DNA of 64,000 bases from contig NZ_CANLNE010000003.1 of the NCBI RefSeq assembly GCF_947492555.1, positions 434,001-498,000 of the forward strand, given 5' to 3'. Below, in pieces: positions 44,260-54,501 of the stretch; position 1 is the stretch's first letter; every line of letters starts with the position of its first letter. Under the pieces are notes generated by a model. That model was not told the DNA's origin, ran no database searches, and saw nothing but the letters and a program-made list of their open reading frames with translations. The position numbers and the translations under genes were made by a program. Origin of the DNA: an uncultured Roseobacter sp. (lineage in GTDB: Bacteria > Pseudomonadota > Alphaproteobacteria > Rhodobacterales > Rhodobacteraceae).

Positions 44260-44279
44260 CCCCGCCGGAGGTGGCGGGG
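44260..44279 (-). terminator. Probable terminator hairpin of the fasciclin gene
   Basis: CCCCGCC and GGCGGGG flank six bases. Read leftward it follows the fasciclin stop by about 25 bases. The tail after the stem is ACGCGCTATTT, so the U-run is weak. Confidence 0.5.
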
Positions 44280-44304
44280 AGCTTTGTAGAGCAAGCCTTT
44301 GGCG

Positions 44305-44811
44305 TTACTGCGGCAACAGCACCTTGTCGATCACGTGGATCACGCCGTTGGTCGCCAGAATATCTGCCGAAGTCACGTTGGCATCGTTCACGCGGACCGC
44401 GGCGGCAAATTTGCCGCCCGTGCCGTCGACGCGCACCGTCTGGCCTTGCACTGTGGCGACATTGGTCACCGAACCCAGTACATCACCCGATTGAACTGCG
44501 CCCGGCAGCACGTGATAGGTCAGGATGCTGACCAGCTGATCCTTGTTCTCGGGCAGCAGCAGGCTCTCGACTGTACCGGCGGGCAGCGCAGCAAAGGCCG
44601 CATCCGTGGGAGCAAAGACAGTGAACGGGCCGGGGCTGCGCAGTGTGTCCTCAAGGCCTGCAGCCTGAACGGCGGCGACCAGCGTGTTGAAGTTGCCGTT
44701 TGCGGCGGCGATATCTACAATATCGCTGCCTTGCTGCGCAGGTGCGCAGGCAGTGAGGGCGGCGAGAGCGCCAGCGGCGAGGGTCGCTTTGAGGGCGGAA
44801 CGTCTGTTCAT
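44305..44811 (-). CDS. Fasciclin-domain lipoprotein
   Basis: 168 residues. A twin-arginine-like signal ([21 protein letters not shown]) ends in a lipobox, so it is likely lipid-anchored. One FAS1 domain follows: [45 protein letters not shown], and [14 protein letters not shown]1 domains mediate adhesion or surface contacts. AAGGA precedes the ATG. It is divergent from the nuo operon. Confidence 0.94.
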   Translation of the reverse strand: MNRRSALKATLAAGALAALTACAPAQQGSDIVDIAAANGNFNTLVAAVQAAGLEDTLRSPGPFTVFAPTDAAFAALPAGTVESLLLPENKDQLVSILTYHVLPGAVQSGDVLGSVTNVATVQGQTVRVDGTGGKFAAAVRVNDANVTSADILATNGVIHVIDKVLLPQ

Positions 44812-45118
44812 GGTCTGTCCTTCTGATGTTTGGTCGTATTCATGCAAGGCCGGAGTGACCTTGTTTCCCTGTCGTAGACCCTGTGTACGCCTCGGGTGTG
44901 ACATCAGATCACATATGTTCGGTGGCACTGGCTTTTTGAGCGGAAATACGCACAATGACAGCGCTAACGCCGCTTGCCGGAATGCAACCAAATCAAGGGG
45001 TTTTCCGGGGCGGCATCTGTTGACCCTGCCGGAGGAGCGGCGTAAACCCTTGGCAGCCCCGGTCGCTGCGGGGCAGCATGGCGTGTCGCGCGTCAGAGCA
45101 GACAAAAGGAGCCAACCC
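44812..45118. other. Intergenic region between the fasciclin gene and nuoA
   Basis: The 307 bases must hold both divergent promoters. No convincing gene is present, although one frame continues upstream of nuoA without a good start. ATCAGATCACATATG near 44905 is a partial palindrome. A promoter candidate for nuo is listed at 45020. Confidence 0.6.
45020..45048 (+). promoter_or_regulatory. Candidate promoter of the nuo operon
   Basis: TTGACC, a 17-base spacer, then TAAACC. It lies about 70 bases upstream of the nuoA start. The spacing is ideal, the -35 good and the -10 partial. Confidence 0.4.
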
Positions 45119-46008
<890 letters not shown>

Positions 46009-46017
46009 GGAGGTCCC

Positions 46018-46623
46018 ATGTCTGACGCATTGAAAGAGCTGGGCGCGTATATCGAGGCCAAACGTACCGACTGTGTACTGGCCTGGGACGTGACCCATGG
46101 CGAGCTGAACCTCGACGTGACGCCCTCGAACATCGCCGGTCTGGTGGAGTTTCTGAAGGCCGACGCGACGTGCCAGTTCTCCTCGCTGGTGGACATCACG
46201 GCGGTGGATTACACCGGGCGCGCCAAGCGGTTCGACGTGGTTTATCACCTGCTGTCGATGTACCAGAACCACCGCATCCGCCTGCGGGTGAGCATCCGCG
46301 AGGATGCCATGGTGCCCTCGATCATCTCGGTGCACCCCTCGGCCAACTGGTTCGAGCGTGAGGTGTTCGACATGTTCGGCATCCTCTTCTCCGGCCACCC
46401 GGATCTGCGGCGCATCCTCACGGACTACGGCTTTCGCGGCTATCCGCTGCGCAAGGATTTCCCGACCACCGGCTACACCGAAGTGCGATACGACGAGGCG
46501 CAGAAGCGCGTGGTCTACGAGCCCGTGAGCCTCGTGCAGGAATACCGGCAGTTCGATTTCATGAGCCCCTGGGAGGGCGCGGAATACATCCTGCCGGGAG
46601 ATGAAAAGCAGGAGGCCAAGTAA
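46018..46623 (+). CDS. nuoC: NADH-quinone oxidoreductase subunit C
   Basis: 201 residues, the separate 30-kDa subunit (not fused to NuoD as in E. coli). The family signature [26 protein letters not shown] and YPLRKDFP is present. AGGAGG precedes the ATG. It is part of the hydrophilic arm. The TAATGG junction couples it to a small downstream frame. Confidence 0.97.
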   Translation: MSDALKELGAYIEAKRTDCVLAWDVTHGELNLDVTPSNIAGLVEFLKADATCQFSSLVDITAVDYTGRAKRFDVVYHLLSMYQNHRIRLRVSIREDAMVPSIISVHPSANWFEREVFDMFGILFSGHPDLRRILTDYGFRGYPLRKDFPTTGYTEVRYDEAQKRVVYEPVSLVQEYRQFDFMSPWEGAEYILPGDEKQEAK

Positions 46624-46796
46624 TGGACGGCATGTGGTGGCTGGTCCTGTCTGCGCTGACGGCGATCCCGATGATCAAGCTGCTGCCGTTTTTCGGCATC
46701 AACAAATACTGGGCGGCGGCCTGCCTGATCCCGCTGGGCACCATTGCCTTGCTGTGGTGGATGGGTCTGAAGCTGCAAGAGCTGGAGAAGTTGTAA
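46623..46796 (+). CDS. 57-residue membrane protein between nuoC and nuoD
   Basis: [20 protein letters not shown] starts the product, and two hydrophobic segments span most of it, ending LKLQELEKL. Both ends overlap neighbours through TAATG, so it is clearly translated in the operon. Small unassigned frames at this place are known from Rhodobacter nuo operons. It may be an accessory or assembly factor of complex I. No function can be assigned. Confidence 0.8.
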   Translation: MDGMWWLVLSALTAIPMIKLLPFFGINKYWAAACLIPLGTIALLWWMGLKLQELEKL

Positions 46797-47158
46797 TGGC
46801 GAACTCCTCTTCGTTTACTGCGTTGTTTGTCGAGGGATTTAAACTCGTTTTCTTTGGTCCCGTCATTTTGGTTTTGTACTTCTGTGCCATTGGTTTCTTC
46901 TTCGGTGGGAGAAGCGGCGGTTTTCTATATGTTTCAATCTTCTTTTTCTCCATTGGATTGATTGGGGCTATTAAATTTCTTTTCGACCCAGAGGCAGGTT
47001 TTGATTTTCCTGCGCCTGACGGCACCGCGTGGCAGCGCACTACGAGTATATTTGGCAATATATTTGGGTATTCGTGCCTGATCGTATCGGGGTACATAGC
47101 AAGGCGAATTTATGATCCTTGCAAAACACTGGTCTCCAAACTGCGAGGGTCTGCATAA
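46796..47158 (+). CDS. AT-rich orphan membrane protein inside the nuo operon
   Basis: 120 residues with three hydrophobic segments ([58 protein letters not shown]). I do not recognise the family. Its base composition differs sharply from its neighbours: 46921-46980 has 17 G+C in 60, against 41 in 60 at 47521-47580 in nuoD. It nevertheless begins at a TAATG overlap with a GGAG site and ends at one, carrying the nuoD ribosome site in its last codons. Acquisition by transfer, with the gene joined precisely into the operon, is inferred. Confidence 0.75.
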   Translation: MANSSSFTALFVEGFKLVFFGPVILVLYFCAIGFFFGGRSGGFLYVSIFFFSIGLIGAIKFLFDPEAGFDFPAPDGTAWQRTTSIFGNIFGYSCLIVSGYIARRIYDPCKTLVSKLRGSA

Positions 47159-48381
47159 TGGACGGAAGCAAAGGCTTTGACGACGCCCTGACGGGCGAGC
47201 AGAAGATCCGCAACTTCAATATCAACTTCGGGCCACAACACCCGGCGGCGCACGGCGTGCTGCGGCTGGTGCTGGAGCTTGACGGCGAGATCGTCGAGCG
47301 CTGTGACCCGCACATCGGGCTGCTGCACCGCGGCACCGAAAAGCTGATGGAAAGCCGGACCTATCTGCAGAACCTGCCCTATTTCGACCGGCTCGACTAT
47401 GTGGCCCCGATGAACCAGGAGCACGCCTGGTGTCTGGCGATTGAAAAGCTGACAGGTGTCGAAGTCCCGCGCCGCGCCAGCCTCATCCGCGTGCTCTTCT
47501 GCGAGATCGGGCGGGTGCTGAACCACCTGCTGAACGTCACCACACAGGCGATGGACGTGGGCGCGCTGACCCCGCCGCTCTGGGGGTTTGAGGAACGCGA
47601 AGAGCTGATGATCTTCTATGAGCGGGCCTGCGGCGCGCGTCTGCACGCGGCTTATTTCCGGCCCGGCGGTGTGCATCAGGACCTCACGCCAGAGCTGCTC
47701 GACGATATTGAGGCCTGGGCCAAGAAATTCATGGCCGGCTTTATGGTCGATATCGACGGGCTGCTGACCGAGAACCGCATCTTCAAGCAGCGCAACGCGG
47801 ATATCTGCATCGTCACCGAGGAAGACATCCTCGAATACGGGTTTTCCGGCGTGATGGTGCGCGGCTCCGGCCTCGCCTGGGACCTGCGCCGCGCGCAGCC
47901 CTATGAATGCTACGACGAGTTCGATTTCCAGATCCCCGTGGGCAAGAACGGCGACTGCTATGACCGCTATCTGGTGCGGATGGAAGAGATGCGCCAGTCG
48001 GTCAGCATCATCCACCAGGCGATTGAGAAACTGCGCGCGCCGGACGGGCAGGGCGACATCCTCGCCCGTGGCAAGATCACCCCGCCGAGCCGCTCTGACA
48101 TGAAAACCTCGATGGAAAGCCTGATCCACCACTTCAAGCTCTACACCGAAGGCTTCCACGTGCCCGAGGGCGAGGTGTATTGCGCCGTCGAGGCCCCCAA
48201 AGGCGAATTCGGCGTCTATCTGGTGGCCGATGGCACCAACAAGCCCTACCGCTGCAAAATCCGCGCGCCGGGCTTTTTGCACCTGCAGGCCATGGACCAC
48301 ATGTCGCGCGGCCACCAATTGGCCGACGTGGCGGCGATCATCGGCACCATGGATGTGGTCTTCGGGGAGGTCGATCGGTGA
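47158..48381 (+). CDS. nuoD: NADH-quinone oxidoreductase subunit D
   Basis: 407 residues, the 49-kDa subunit related to Ni-Fe hydrogenase large subunits, forming the quinone cavity with Nuo[51 protein letters not shown] and the C-terminal [14 protein letters not shown] are all standard. GAGGG before the ATG lies within the upstream orphan. Stop and next start overlap (GTGA). Confidence 0.98.
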   Translation: MDGSKGFDDALTGEQKIRNFNINFGPQHPAAHGVLRLVLELDGEIVERCDPHIGLLHRGTEKLMESRTYLQNLPYFDRLDYVAPMNQEHAWCLAIEKLTGVEVPRRASLIRVLFCEIGRVLNHLLNVTTQAMDVGALTPPLWGFEEREELMIFYERACGARLHAAYFRPGGVHQDLTPELLDDIEAWAKKFMAGFMVDIDGLLTENRIFKQRNADICIVTEEDILEYGFSGVMVRGSGLAWDLRRAQPYECYDEFDFQIPVGKNGDCYDRYLVRMEEMRQSVSIIHQAIEKLRAPDGQGDILARGKITPPSRSDMKTSMESLIHHFKLYTEGFHVPEGEVYCAVEAPKGEFGVYLVADGTNKPYRCKIRAPGFLHLQAMDHMSRGHQLADVAAIIGTMDVVFGEVDR

Positions 48382-48917
48382 CAGCAAATGTCGCGGAATG
48401 GTTGATGGCTGCCGCTTCAATTGCAACAGGCGGCTTTGTAGGTTGGCAATCAATGACCTTGAACAATTCCTTGAACTATCCTTTCGAAGCAAACCTTCAA
48501 GATCGCCAAATTGAAGTTTGCGCGGCAGCAATAAGGGCTGAGGGAAACTACCTTTCTGCGCAATCGATAATAGCGGTGATGGCTAGCAATAAGTTTTTTT
48601 CGAGCGATGAAGCTGGTCCCGACGGATCTTCAAAGAAATTGGAATATGTTGGTGGCTGGAATCCTATTGATGCGTTGAGTACAGCTACAGGTGAGCTTCG
48701 CGGTGCCCTGGCAGAGCTAAAGATCTATTCAAGCGACTACACCAAGTCGGCGATCGAAAGAGTGGAGCTAGGTTTGTCTGGCTTCTCATATTGGACAGAC
48801 GGAGAAGAGTCTTCAAATGTTGAAACTTTGCAAGATAAGGACGTCGAGGCCGCGTTTGCTGCGGTAGAACTAGCATGCGAAGAAGCCATGCTTGGGAAGA
48901 AAAAAGGTTTGTTGTAA
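48378..48917 (+). CDS. AT-rich orphan protein between nuoD and nuoE
   Basis: 179 residues, GTG start at 48378 with GGGGAGG seven bases before it. One N-terminal hydrophobic segment ([18 protein letters not shown]) suggests a membrane anchor; the rest is soluble and acidic, with Cys at about residues 48 and 169. I do not recognise the family. Composition is low in GC (24 G+C in 60 at 48541-48600), unlike the flanking nuo genes. It is fused into the operon by a GTGA overlap upstream and TAATG downstream. Like the 120-residue orphan, it looks acquired. Confidence 0.75.
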   Translation: MTANVAEWLMAAASIATGGFVGWQSMTLNNSLNYPFEANLQDRQIEVCAAAIRAEGNYLSAQSIIAVMASNKFFSSDEAGPDGSSKKLEYVGGWNPIDALSTATGELRGALAELKIYSSDYTKSAIERVELGLSGFSYWTDGEESSNVETLQDKDVEAAFAAVELACEEAMLGKKKGLL

Positions 48918-50014
48918 TGCTACGTCGTCTCCACCCTGATCAACCCGACACTTTCGCCTTTACGTCTGACAATCAGGCCTGGGCGGAGGGTCAGATGACA
49001 AAGTACCCCGAGGGGCGACAGGCCTCGGCCATCATCCCGCTGCTCTGGCGGGCGCAAGAGCAGGAAGGGTGGCTGAGCCGTCCGGCGATCGAACATGTGG
49101 CGGCAATGCTGGGGTTGAGCTATATCCGCGCTTTGGAAGTGGCGACATTCTACTTCATGTTCCAGCTGCAACCCGTTGGCGCTATTGCGCATATTCAGGT
49201 TTGTGGGACCACGTCCTGCATGATCTGCGGGGCCGAAGACCTTGTGGCTGTGTGCAAAGACAAGATCGCGCCAAACGCACATGAGCTGTCGGCGGATGGC
49301 AATTTCAGCTGGGAAGAGGTGGAATGCCTCGGGTCCTGCTCCAATGCGCCGATGGCGCAGATCGGCAAGGATTACTACGAAGATCTGACCGCGGAGCGCA
49401 TGGGGGAGATCATCGATGAGCTGGCCGCAGGTAAGGTGCCGGTGCCGGGTCCTCAAAACGGGCGCTATGCCGCAGAACCGCTTAAAGGCCTGACATCGCT
49501 AAAACAACATGACAGCGGCAAGACGCAGTACAATGCGAGCGTACAGCTGGCCGTGGACATCGGCGACACCGTCAAGCGGATCGACGGAACAGAGGTGCCG
49601 CTGTTGATGCCGTGGCAGGGTAAACCGGCCAATGCATCCGGTAAGCCTGCGAAAGACGCGCGCCCGGCAGAAGGGGCTCCGACCGACAGGACCGGCGTGA
49701 CTGAACAGCAGGCCACGGAGACTTCCAAGGCCAAGCCACCGTCAAAAGCGGACCCGGGCCCGGGTGAGAAGCCGCAAGCCCTTTCCGCCGCGCGGGACAG
49801 CGGCGCGGATGATCTGAAGAAAATCAAGGGGGTCGGACCGAAGCTGGAGAAGCTGCTGAATACCATGGGCTTTTACCACTTTGATCAGATCGCTGCCTGG
49901 ACGGAGAAGGAAGTGGCCTGGGTGGATGAGAACCTCGAAGGCTTCAAGGGCCGCGTGACGCGGGACAACTGGGTCGCGCAGGCGCGCAGCCTCGCCGAGG
50001 GCGCATCCACGTGA
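48917..50014 (+). CDS. nuoE: NADH-quinone oxidoreductase subunit E with long C-terminal extension
   Basis: 365 residues, roughly twice a typical NuoE. Residues about 30-185 are the 24-kDa thioredoxin-like [2Fe-2S] domain; ligand Cys are in [11 protein letters not shown] and [11 protein letters not shown] Pro/Ala/Lys/Thr-rich linker then leads to a helix-hairpin-helix-like domain from about residue 297: [39 protein letters not shown]. The extension is shared with the next protein and is known from Rhodobacterales NuoE. It could bind protein or nucleic acid; its role in complex I is unclear. Confidence 0.95.
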   Translation: MLRRLHPDQPDTFAFTSDNQAWAEGQMTKYPEGRQASAIIPLLWRAQEQEGWLSRPAIEHVAAMLGLSYIRALEVATFYFMFQLQPVGAIAHIQVCGTTSCMICGAEDLVAVCKDKIAPNAHELSADGNFSWEEVECLGSCSNAPMAQIGKDYYEDLTAERMGEIIDELAAGKVPVPGPQNGRYAAEPLKGLTSLKQHDSGKTQYNASVQLAVDIGDTVKRIDGTEVPLLMPWQGKPANASGKPAKDARPAEGAPTDRTGVTEQQATETSKAKPPSKADPGPGEKPQALSAARDSGADDLKKIKGVGPKLEKLLNTMGFYHFDQIAAWTEKEVAWVDENLEGFKGRVTRDNWVAQARSLAEGAST

Positions 50015-50084
50015 ATTTCCAAAATTGTTAAAATCCGATAGTGTGAGAGACTGACAGGGAAAAACAGGAAAAAAAGGTACCGGG

Positions 50085-50777
50085 ATGGACAACAATAACG
50101 GAATGATCGGCATGGCTCTGGGGAGTTGGCTTGTGGCACTGGCAGGGGGCGTCCTGGCGGCCGTTCTGCTGTGGGTTCTGGGCGGATGGAGTTTCATGCA
50201 GGGCGCCTTTGTCGGGCTCTTGGTTTTTGTCATCTTTGGCGGGGTCATCAGTTGGATCATGAGTCGCCCGCTGTCTGCGCCGGACACTGCGCGGGCCCCG
50301 GCATCGGATGCACCTGAGGCAGCCCCCGCGACACCCACGGCTCAGGCAGCACCGGCTGCAGCACCGAGCACGTCGGGCGAGGCGAAGGTCAAACCCTCCA
50401 AACGTCTGCCCGGCCAAGATGAACTGTCCGCACGCAAGGGCGACTGGAAGTACGAAAAGGAGCCGGAAGCCAAATCTGTGGCCAAGCCGGTGAAGAAAGT
50501 CGCCAAAAAGGCAGCACCGGCGACCGACAGCGGGGAGCGCCCCGCGGCTTTGTCCGATGCGCCACGTGCGGGTGGGGCGGATGATCTGAAAAAGATCAGC
50601 GGTGTGGGCCCGAAGCTGGAAGAAACGCTGAACAGCCTGGGCATCTGGCATTTTGATCAGGTTGCCAGTTTGACTCAGGATGACATTGCCTGGGTTGACG
50701 AACGTCTGCGCTTCAAAGGCCGGATCGAACGGGATGACTGGGTGGGTCAGGCCAAGAAACTGGCGGACGGTGCATGA
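50085..50777 (+). CDS. Membrane protein with a NuoE-like C-terminal helical domain
   Basis: 230 residues. Two N-terminal membrane helices (ALGSWLVALAGGVLAAVLLW and GAFVGLLVFVIFGGVISWI) are followed by an Ala/Pro/Lys-rich linker. From residue 164 a domain closely parallels the NuoE tail: DDLKKISGVGPKLEETLNSL, FDQVASLTQDDIAWVDERL, KGRIERDDWVGQA. The Gly-Val-Gly-Pro loop is a helix-hairpin-helix mark. This suggests a membrane partner that shares a binding mode with NuoE. Function unknown. The 70 bases upstream contain no gene. Confidence 0.85.
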   Translation: MDNNNGMIGMALGSWLVALAGGVLAAVLLWVLGGWSFMQGAFVGLLVFVIFGGVISWIMSRPLSAPDTARAPASDAPEAAPATPTAQAAPAAAPSTSGEAKVKPSKRLPGQDELSARKGDWKYEKEPEAKSVAKPVKKVAKKAAPATDSGERPAALSDAPRAGGADDLKKISGVGPKLEETLNSLGIWHFDQVASLTQDDIAWVDERLRFKGRIERDDWVGQAKKLADGA

Positions 50778-50826
50778 GCCGTCCGGGATGAAACGCAAGA
50801 GCTAACAACGGAAGGCAAGACCGTTC

Positions 50827-51075
50827 ATGAGTGCGCAAGATCACGACAGGCTGGCGCAAGAGCGCGCGCTGGCCGCCAAGGGGCGGCTGGTCAGCCTTGT
50901 GATCGTGGGCACAATGGTCTTGTGGCTGCTCGCACTTTGGCTGGGGCCGAAGCTGGGCATGCCCGGACGCTATGCGTTTCTGTTCGATTTTGCGGCACTT
51001 GCAGGGCTCTTCTGGGCGCTGGTGGTGTCATTACAGATACGGCGCGCGCGCAAACACGCGCGCGGCAACGAGTGA
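50827..51075 (+). CDS. DUF5337-type small membrane protein
   Basis: 82 residues with two membrane helices (RLVSLVIVGTMVLWLLALWLG and YAFLFDFAALAGLFWALVVSL), a charged N-terminus (DHDRLAQERALAAKGR) and a basic tail. It matches from memory the DUF5337 proteins found next to nuoF in Rhodobacterales. Probably an accessory subunit or assembly factor. It starts 49 bases after the previous gene. Confidence 0.83.
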   Translation: MSAQDHDRLAQERALAAKGRLVSLVIVGTMVLWLLALWLGPKLGMPGRYAFLFDFAALAGLFWALVVSLQIRRARKHARGNE

Positions 51076-51087
51076 GAGGGGAGCGCA

Positions 51088-52383
51088 ATGCTTCAGGACA
51101 AGGACCGGATCTTTACCAATATCTACGGCATGCATGACCGCACGCTGAAGGGCGCGCAGAGCCGCGGCCATTGGGATGGCACGGCGGACATCATCAAGAA
51201 AGGTCGCGACTGGATCGTGGACCAGATGAAAGCCTCCGGTCTGCGGGGGCGCGGTGGCGCGGGGTTTCCCACGGGGCTGAAGTGGTCCTTCATGCCCAAG
51301 GAGAGCGACGGCCGGCCCGCATACCTGGTGGTGAATGCTGACGAATCCGAGCCCGGCACCTGCAAGGACCGGGAGATCATGCGGCATGATCCGCATACGC
51401 TTGTCGAGGGCTGTCTGATCGCGTCTTTCGCGATGAACGCGCATGCTTGCTACATCTACATTCGCGGCGAGTATATCCGCGAGAAAGAGGCGCTGCAGGC
51501 CGCGATTGACGAGGCTTATGACGCGGGGCTGATCGGCAAGAACGCCGCCGGATCGGGGTGGGATTTTGACCTCTATCTGCACCATGGCGCGGGGGCCTAT
51601 ATCTGTGGGGAAGAGACGGCGCTGTTGGAAAGCCTTGAGGGCAAGAAGGGTATGCCGCGCATGAAGCCGCCCTTCCCGGCGGGCGCGGGGCTCTATGGCT
51701 GCCCCACGACGGTGAACAACGTGGAATCGATTGCCGTGGTGCCGACGATCCTGCGGCGCGGGCCGGAGTGGTTTGCGGGCTTTGGCCGGGCGAACAATGC
51801 GGGTACCAAGCTCTTTGCGATCAGCGGCCACGTGAACAACCCCTGCGTTGTCGAAGAAGCGATGTCGATCACCTTCGAGGAACTGATCGAAACCCATTGC
51901 GGCGGTATTCGCGGCGGCTGGGACAACCTCAAGGCGGTCATTCCCGGCGGGTCTTCGGTCCCGATGATCCCCGGTAAGGACATGAAAGACGCCATCATGG
52001 ATTTCGACTATCTGCGTGAGCAGCGGTCGGGTCTTGGCACGGCAGCGGTGATCGTGATGGACAACTCCACCGATGTGATCAAGGCGATCTGGCGCTTGTC
52101 GAAGTTCTACAAGCATGAAAGCTGCGGCCAATGTACACCCTGCCGCGAGGGTACGGGGTGGATGATGCGGGTCATGGACCGTCTGGTCAAAGGTGAGGCG
52201 GAACCTGAAGAGATCGATATGCTGCTGGATGTGACCAAACAGGTCGAAGGCCACACCATCTGTGCCCTGGGCGACGCGGCAGCCTGGCCCATCCAGGGCC
52301 TCATCCGCCACTTCCGCGACGAGATCGAGGACCGCATCAAGCACAAGCGCACGGGCCGCGTGAGCGCGGTTGCGGCGGAATAG
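51088..52383 (+). CDS. nuoF: NADH-quinone oxidoreductase subunit F
   Basis: 431 residues, the NADH-oxidising FMN subunit. Glycine-rich [13 protein letters not shown] binds [20 protein letters not shown] is the second nucleotide motif, and cluster N3 is bound by [13 protein letters not shown] plus the late Cys in [18 protein letters not shown] lies before the ATG. Full length. Confidence 0.98.
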   Translation: MLQDKDRIFTNIYGMHDRTLKGAQSRGHWDGTADIIKKGRDWIVDQMKASGLRGRGGAGFPTGLKWSFMPKESDGRPAYLVVNADESEPGTCKDREIMRHDPHTLVEGCLIASFAMNAHACYIYIRGEYIREKEALQAAIDEAYDAGLIGKNAAGSGWDFDLYLHHGAGAYICGEETALLESLEGKKGMPRMKPPFPAGAGLYGCPTTVNNVESIAVVPTILRRGPEWFAGFGRANNAGTKLFAISGHVNNPCVVEEAMSITFEELIETHCGGIRGGWDNLKAVIPGGSSVPMIPGKDMKDAIMDFDYLREQRSGLGTAAVIVMDNSTDVIKAIWRLSKFYKHESCGQCTPCREGTGWMMRVMDRLVKGEAEPEEIDMLLDVTKQVEGHTICALGDAAAWPIQGLIRHFRDEIEDRIKHKRTGRVSAVAAE

Positions 52384-52387
52384 TTGG

Positions 52388-52639
52388 ATGAACAGCCTGT
52401 CTTTTCTCATTTACCGTATGTCCCGTTCGAATAGCGGGACCTGTCCGCAGTGCGGCCATGAGAATGGGGTAAAGATTGGTCCGTTCGTCTGTGAGTCGTG
52501 CCGTTCTATGATCGACGAGAGTGAATATCAGCGCCTCACGCATCCGACATCGCGCCAGTGGTTAAGACTGTTCTGCGGCGGCTTGCTTGTTGCTTGCGGT
52601 ATCTACGGATTTCATTTGGCAACGATGGACGTTGGCTAA
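52388..52639 (+). CDS. Small zinc-ribbon membrane protein
   Basis: 83 residues. One C-x2-C-x12-C-x2-C site (CPQCGHENG, then FVCESC) can bind zinc. One C-terminal membrane helix (WLRLFCGGLLVACGIYGFHL) follows. It starts four bases after nuoF with a weak ribosome site. No family recognised; the layout suggests a tail-anchored metal-binding protein. Confidence 0.7.
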   Translation: MNSLSFLIYRMSRSNSGTCPQCGHENGVKIGPFVCESCRSMIDESEYQRLTHPTSRQWLRLFCGGLLVACGIYGFHLATMDVG

Positions 52640-52641
52640 GC

Positions 52642-53124
52642 ATGCATCTCGCTGAATTCAACATAGGTACACTCAAGTACGACTGGGACAATCCGCGTGT
52701 GGCGGATTTCGTGAATGGGCTGGACCTTGTGAACGGGGTCGCGCAGCGCAGCCCGGGGTTTGTGTGGATGATGGACGAAGAGGCGATGGAAGCGGCGCAG
52801 GCTGATCCCAACGGGCCGCTCGGGGGCAACCCGCGCACGGCCTCGACGCTCTCGGTCTGGGAGAATGTGGAGAGCCTTGAACACTTTGTCTGGAACACCG
52901 TGCACAAGCAGTTCTATGACCGGAAAGAAGAATGGTACGGCGCGGTCGAGACGCTGCGGTTGGTGATGTGGTGGGTGCCGGAAGGGCATCGACCCTCCAT
53001 CGAGGAAGCCATGGCGCGGTTCCGTCATCTGGAAAAACATGGCGAAACGGAACATGCCTTTGGCTGGTCGCATCTGAAAGATGCTCAGCTCTGGAAGCAA
53101 AAACAATGCGGGACTGCGGCATGA
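52642..53124 (+). CDS. DUF3291 protein, copy 1
   Basis: 160 residues, starting MHLAEFNIGTLKYDWDNPRVADFVNGLDLVNGVAQRSPGFVWM. NPRTASTLSVWENVESLEHFVW, KQFYDRKEEW, LVMWWVPEGHRPSIEEAM and a C-terminal His-Ala-Phe-Gly-Trp follow. These are the marks of DUF3291, a family related to alpha-beta barrel dimers such as antibiotic-biosynthesis monooxygenase folds. It overlaps copy 2 by ATGA. No function is known in a complex I operon. Confidence 0.88.
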   Translation: MHLAEFNIGTLKYDWDNPRVADFVNGLDLVNGVAQRSPGFVWMMDEEAMEAAQADPNGPLGGNPRTASTLSVWENVESLEHFVWNTVHKQFYDRKEEWYGAVETLRLVMWWVPEGHRPSIEEAMARFRHLEKHGETEHAFGWSHLKDAQLWKQKQCGTAA

Positions 53125-53615
53125 TCGGACATCATCTTGCTGAACTCAACGTGGGTCGCCTTGTCGCCCCCATCGATGATCCGCGCGTCGCTGACTTCAT
53201 GGCAAACCTCGACCGGATCAACGGGTTGGGCAAGCGCATGCCGGGGTTCGTGTGGATGATGGAAGGCTCTGGCGCGCCGGGCACGGGCAATACGGAAAAC
53301 GCGATCGGGGGCGATCCGCTCTTTGTACCGAACCTGAGTGTCTGGGAAACGGCTGAGGCGCTGGAGACCTTTGTCTGGGGGACCATCCACAAGCAGTTCT
53401 ATGACCGGCGGGCCGAATGGTTCGAGGTGTTGGGAGCGATGCATTTCGTGATGTGGTGGGTGCCCGAGGGGCATGAACCCACGCTGGATGAAGCGCTCGA
53501 CCGGTTGGAACACCTGAAAAAACATGGGGACAGCGACCACGCCTTTGGCTGGGCGCATTTAAAAGAGGCCCGCCTGTGGCAGCGCAATACCTGCGCGCCG
53601 GTGGCGGCGGAGTGA
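53121..53615 (+). CDS. DUF3291 protein, copy 2
   Basis: 164 residues, aligned to copy 1 along its length: HHLAELNVGRLVAPIDDPRVADFMANLDRIN, GFVWMMEG, LSVWETAEALETFVW, HKQFYDRRAEW, WWVPEGHEPTLDEAL, HAFGWAHLKEARLW. The order and spacing show a tandem duplication. Divergence between copies is clear but motifs are kept in both, so both are likely functional, possibly as a heterodimer. Confidence 0.88.
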   Translation: MIGHHLAELNVGRLVAPIDDPRVADFMANLDRINGLGKRMPGFVWMMEGSGAPGTGNTENAIGGDPLFVPNLSVWETAEALETFVWGTIHKQFYDRRAEWFEVLGAMHFVMWWVPEGHEPTLDEALDRLEHLKKHGDSDHAFGWAHLKEARLWQRNTCAPVAAE

Positions 53616-53620
53616 GTGTG

Positions 53621-53944
53621 ATGAGATTTACCGTTGGAAGTTTGATTGTTTGCGCCGTGCTTGCCGGATGCAGCAGCGACGCAGAGAAATTGCGGTTCGA
53701 CGGGCAGTTCTACCGTACGAAGTTGTCCGATCTGGACGAGCGGCACAAGTTCCAGGTAACGGCATCACCGGTATCGGCCTCGCTGGAAGGGGCCCGCGAG
53801 GCAGCGCGCTACGAGGCGACGGTATTCTGCGTGAACGAATATGGCAGTTCGGCCATCGAATGGGTTGTGGGGCCCGATGACCCTGATGAGGCGCTGCCCA
53901 TCGACAACAACACGCTGACATTGCAGGGGGCCTGCCCGCAGTGA
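53621..53944 (+). CDS. Small lipoprotein of unknown function
   Basis: 107 residues. A signal sequence ends in LAGCSS, a lipobox with Cys near residue 17. The mature part includes RFDGQFYRTKLSDLDERHKF, EAARYEATVFCVNEYGSSAIEW and an end with a second Cys. It starts six bases after the DUF3291 stop. Not recognised beyond lipoprotein. Confidence 0.7.
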   Translation: MRFTVGSLIVCAVLAGCSSDAEKLRFDGQFYRTKLSDLDERHKFQVTASPVSASLEGAREAARYEATVFCVNEYGSSAIEWVVGPDDPDEALPIDNNTLTLQGACPQ

Positions 53945-54054
53945 GCCCGCGCGTCGCATATCTGGCGTCTCGCCGCATGTTATTGCATAGCAAGACCTGC
54001 GCTCCCCATTTCATGGGGTGGATGGGGCATACCGCCTTGCGCAGGAGACCGGAT

Positions 54055-54462
54055 ATGAAAAAGAGTGTTGTGATGCTGGCTACGGTGGCCGCTTTGACCG
54101 TGACGGGTGCGACCGCTGACAACCCGCCACTGCGGGAAGTGAAATCCATCGATGATGGACTTTTTGTGGTTGGTCTCGCCGACCAAATCCGCAAGAATTG
54201 CCCCGACATTTCGGCACGGGTCTTCCGGGCGCTGGGAGCTCTGCAGGATTTGCATTCTCAGGCGCTTGCGATGGGCTACACGAAGTCGGAGATTGATGCC
54301 CATATCGACTCGGATGCGGAAAAAGACCGTCTGCGCACCCGCGCGGCAGACTATATGGCCGCGCAAGGACTGAAGCCGGACGCGGCGGGATACTGTGCCC
54401 TGGGCAGGGCGGAAATTGAACGTAACAGCACCGTTGGTGTGCTGCTGCGCGAACAGAATTGA
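54055..54462 (+). CDS. DUF5333-type exported protein
   Basis: 135 residues. The signal peptide MKKSVVMLATVAALTVTGATA is followed by NPPLREVKSIDDGLFVVGLADQIRKNCPDISARVFRAL, then AMGYTKSEIDAHIDSDAEKDRLR and GYCALGRAEIERNSTVGVLL. This agrees from memory with DUF5333, seen next to nuoG in Rhodobacterales. Two Cys could form a disulfide in the periplasm. AGGAG precedes the ATG. The 110 bases before it hold no gene. Confidence 0.85.
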   Translation: MKKSVVMLATVAALTVTGATADNPPLREVKSIDDGLFVVGLADQIRKNCPDISARVFRALGALQDLHSQALAMGYTKSEIDAHIDSDAEKDRLRTRAADYMAAQGLKPDAAGYCALGRAEIERNSTVGVLLREQN

Positions 54463-54501
54463 TCTGCGGCCAAGGCTGCATGTGGAACAAAGGCACGTGA
54501 T

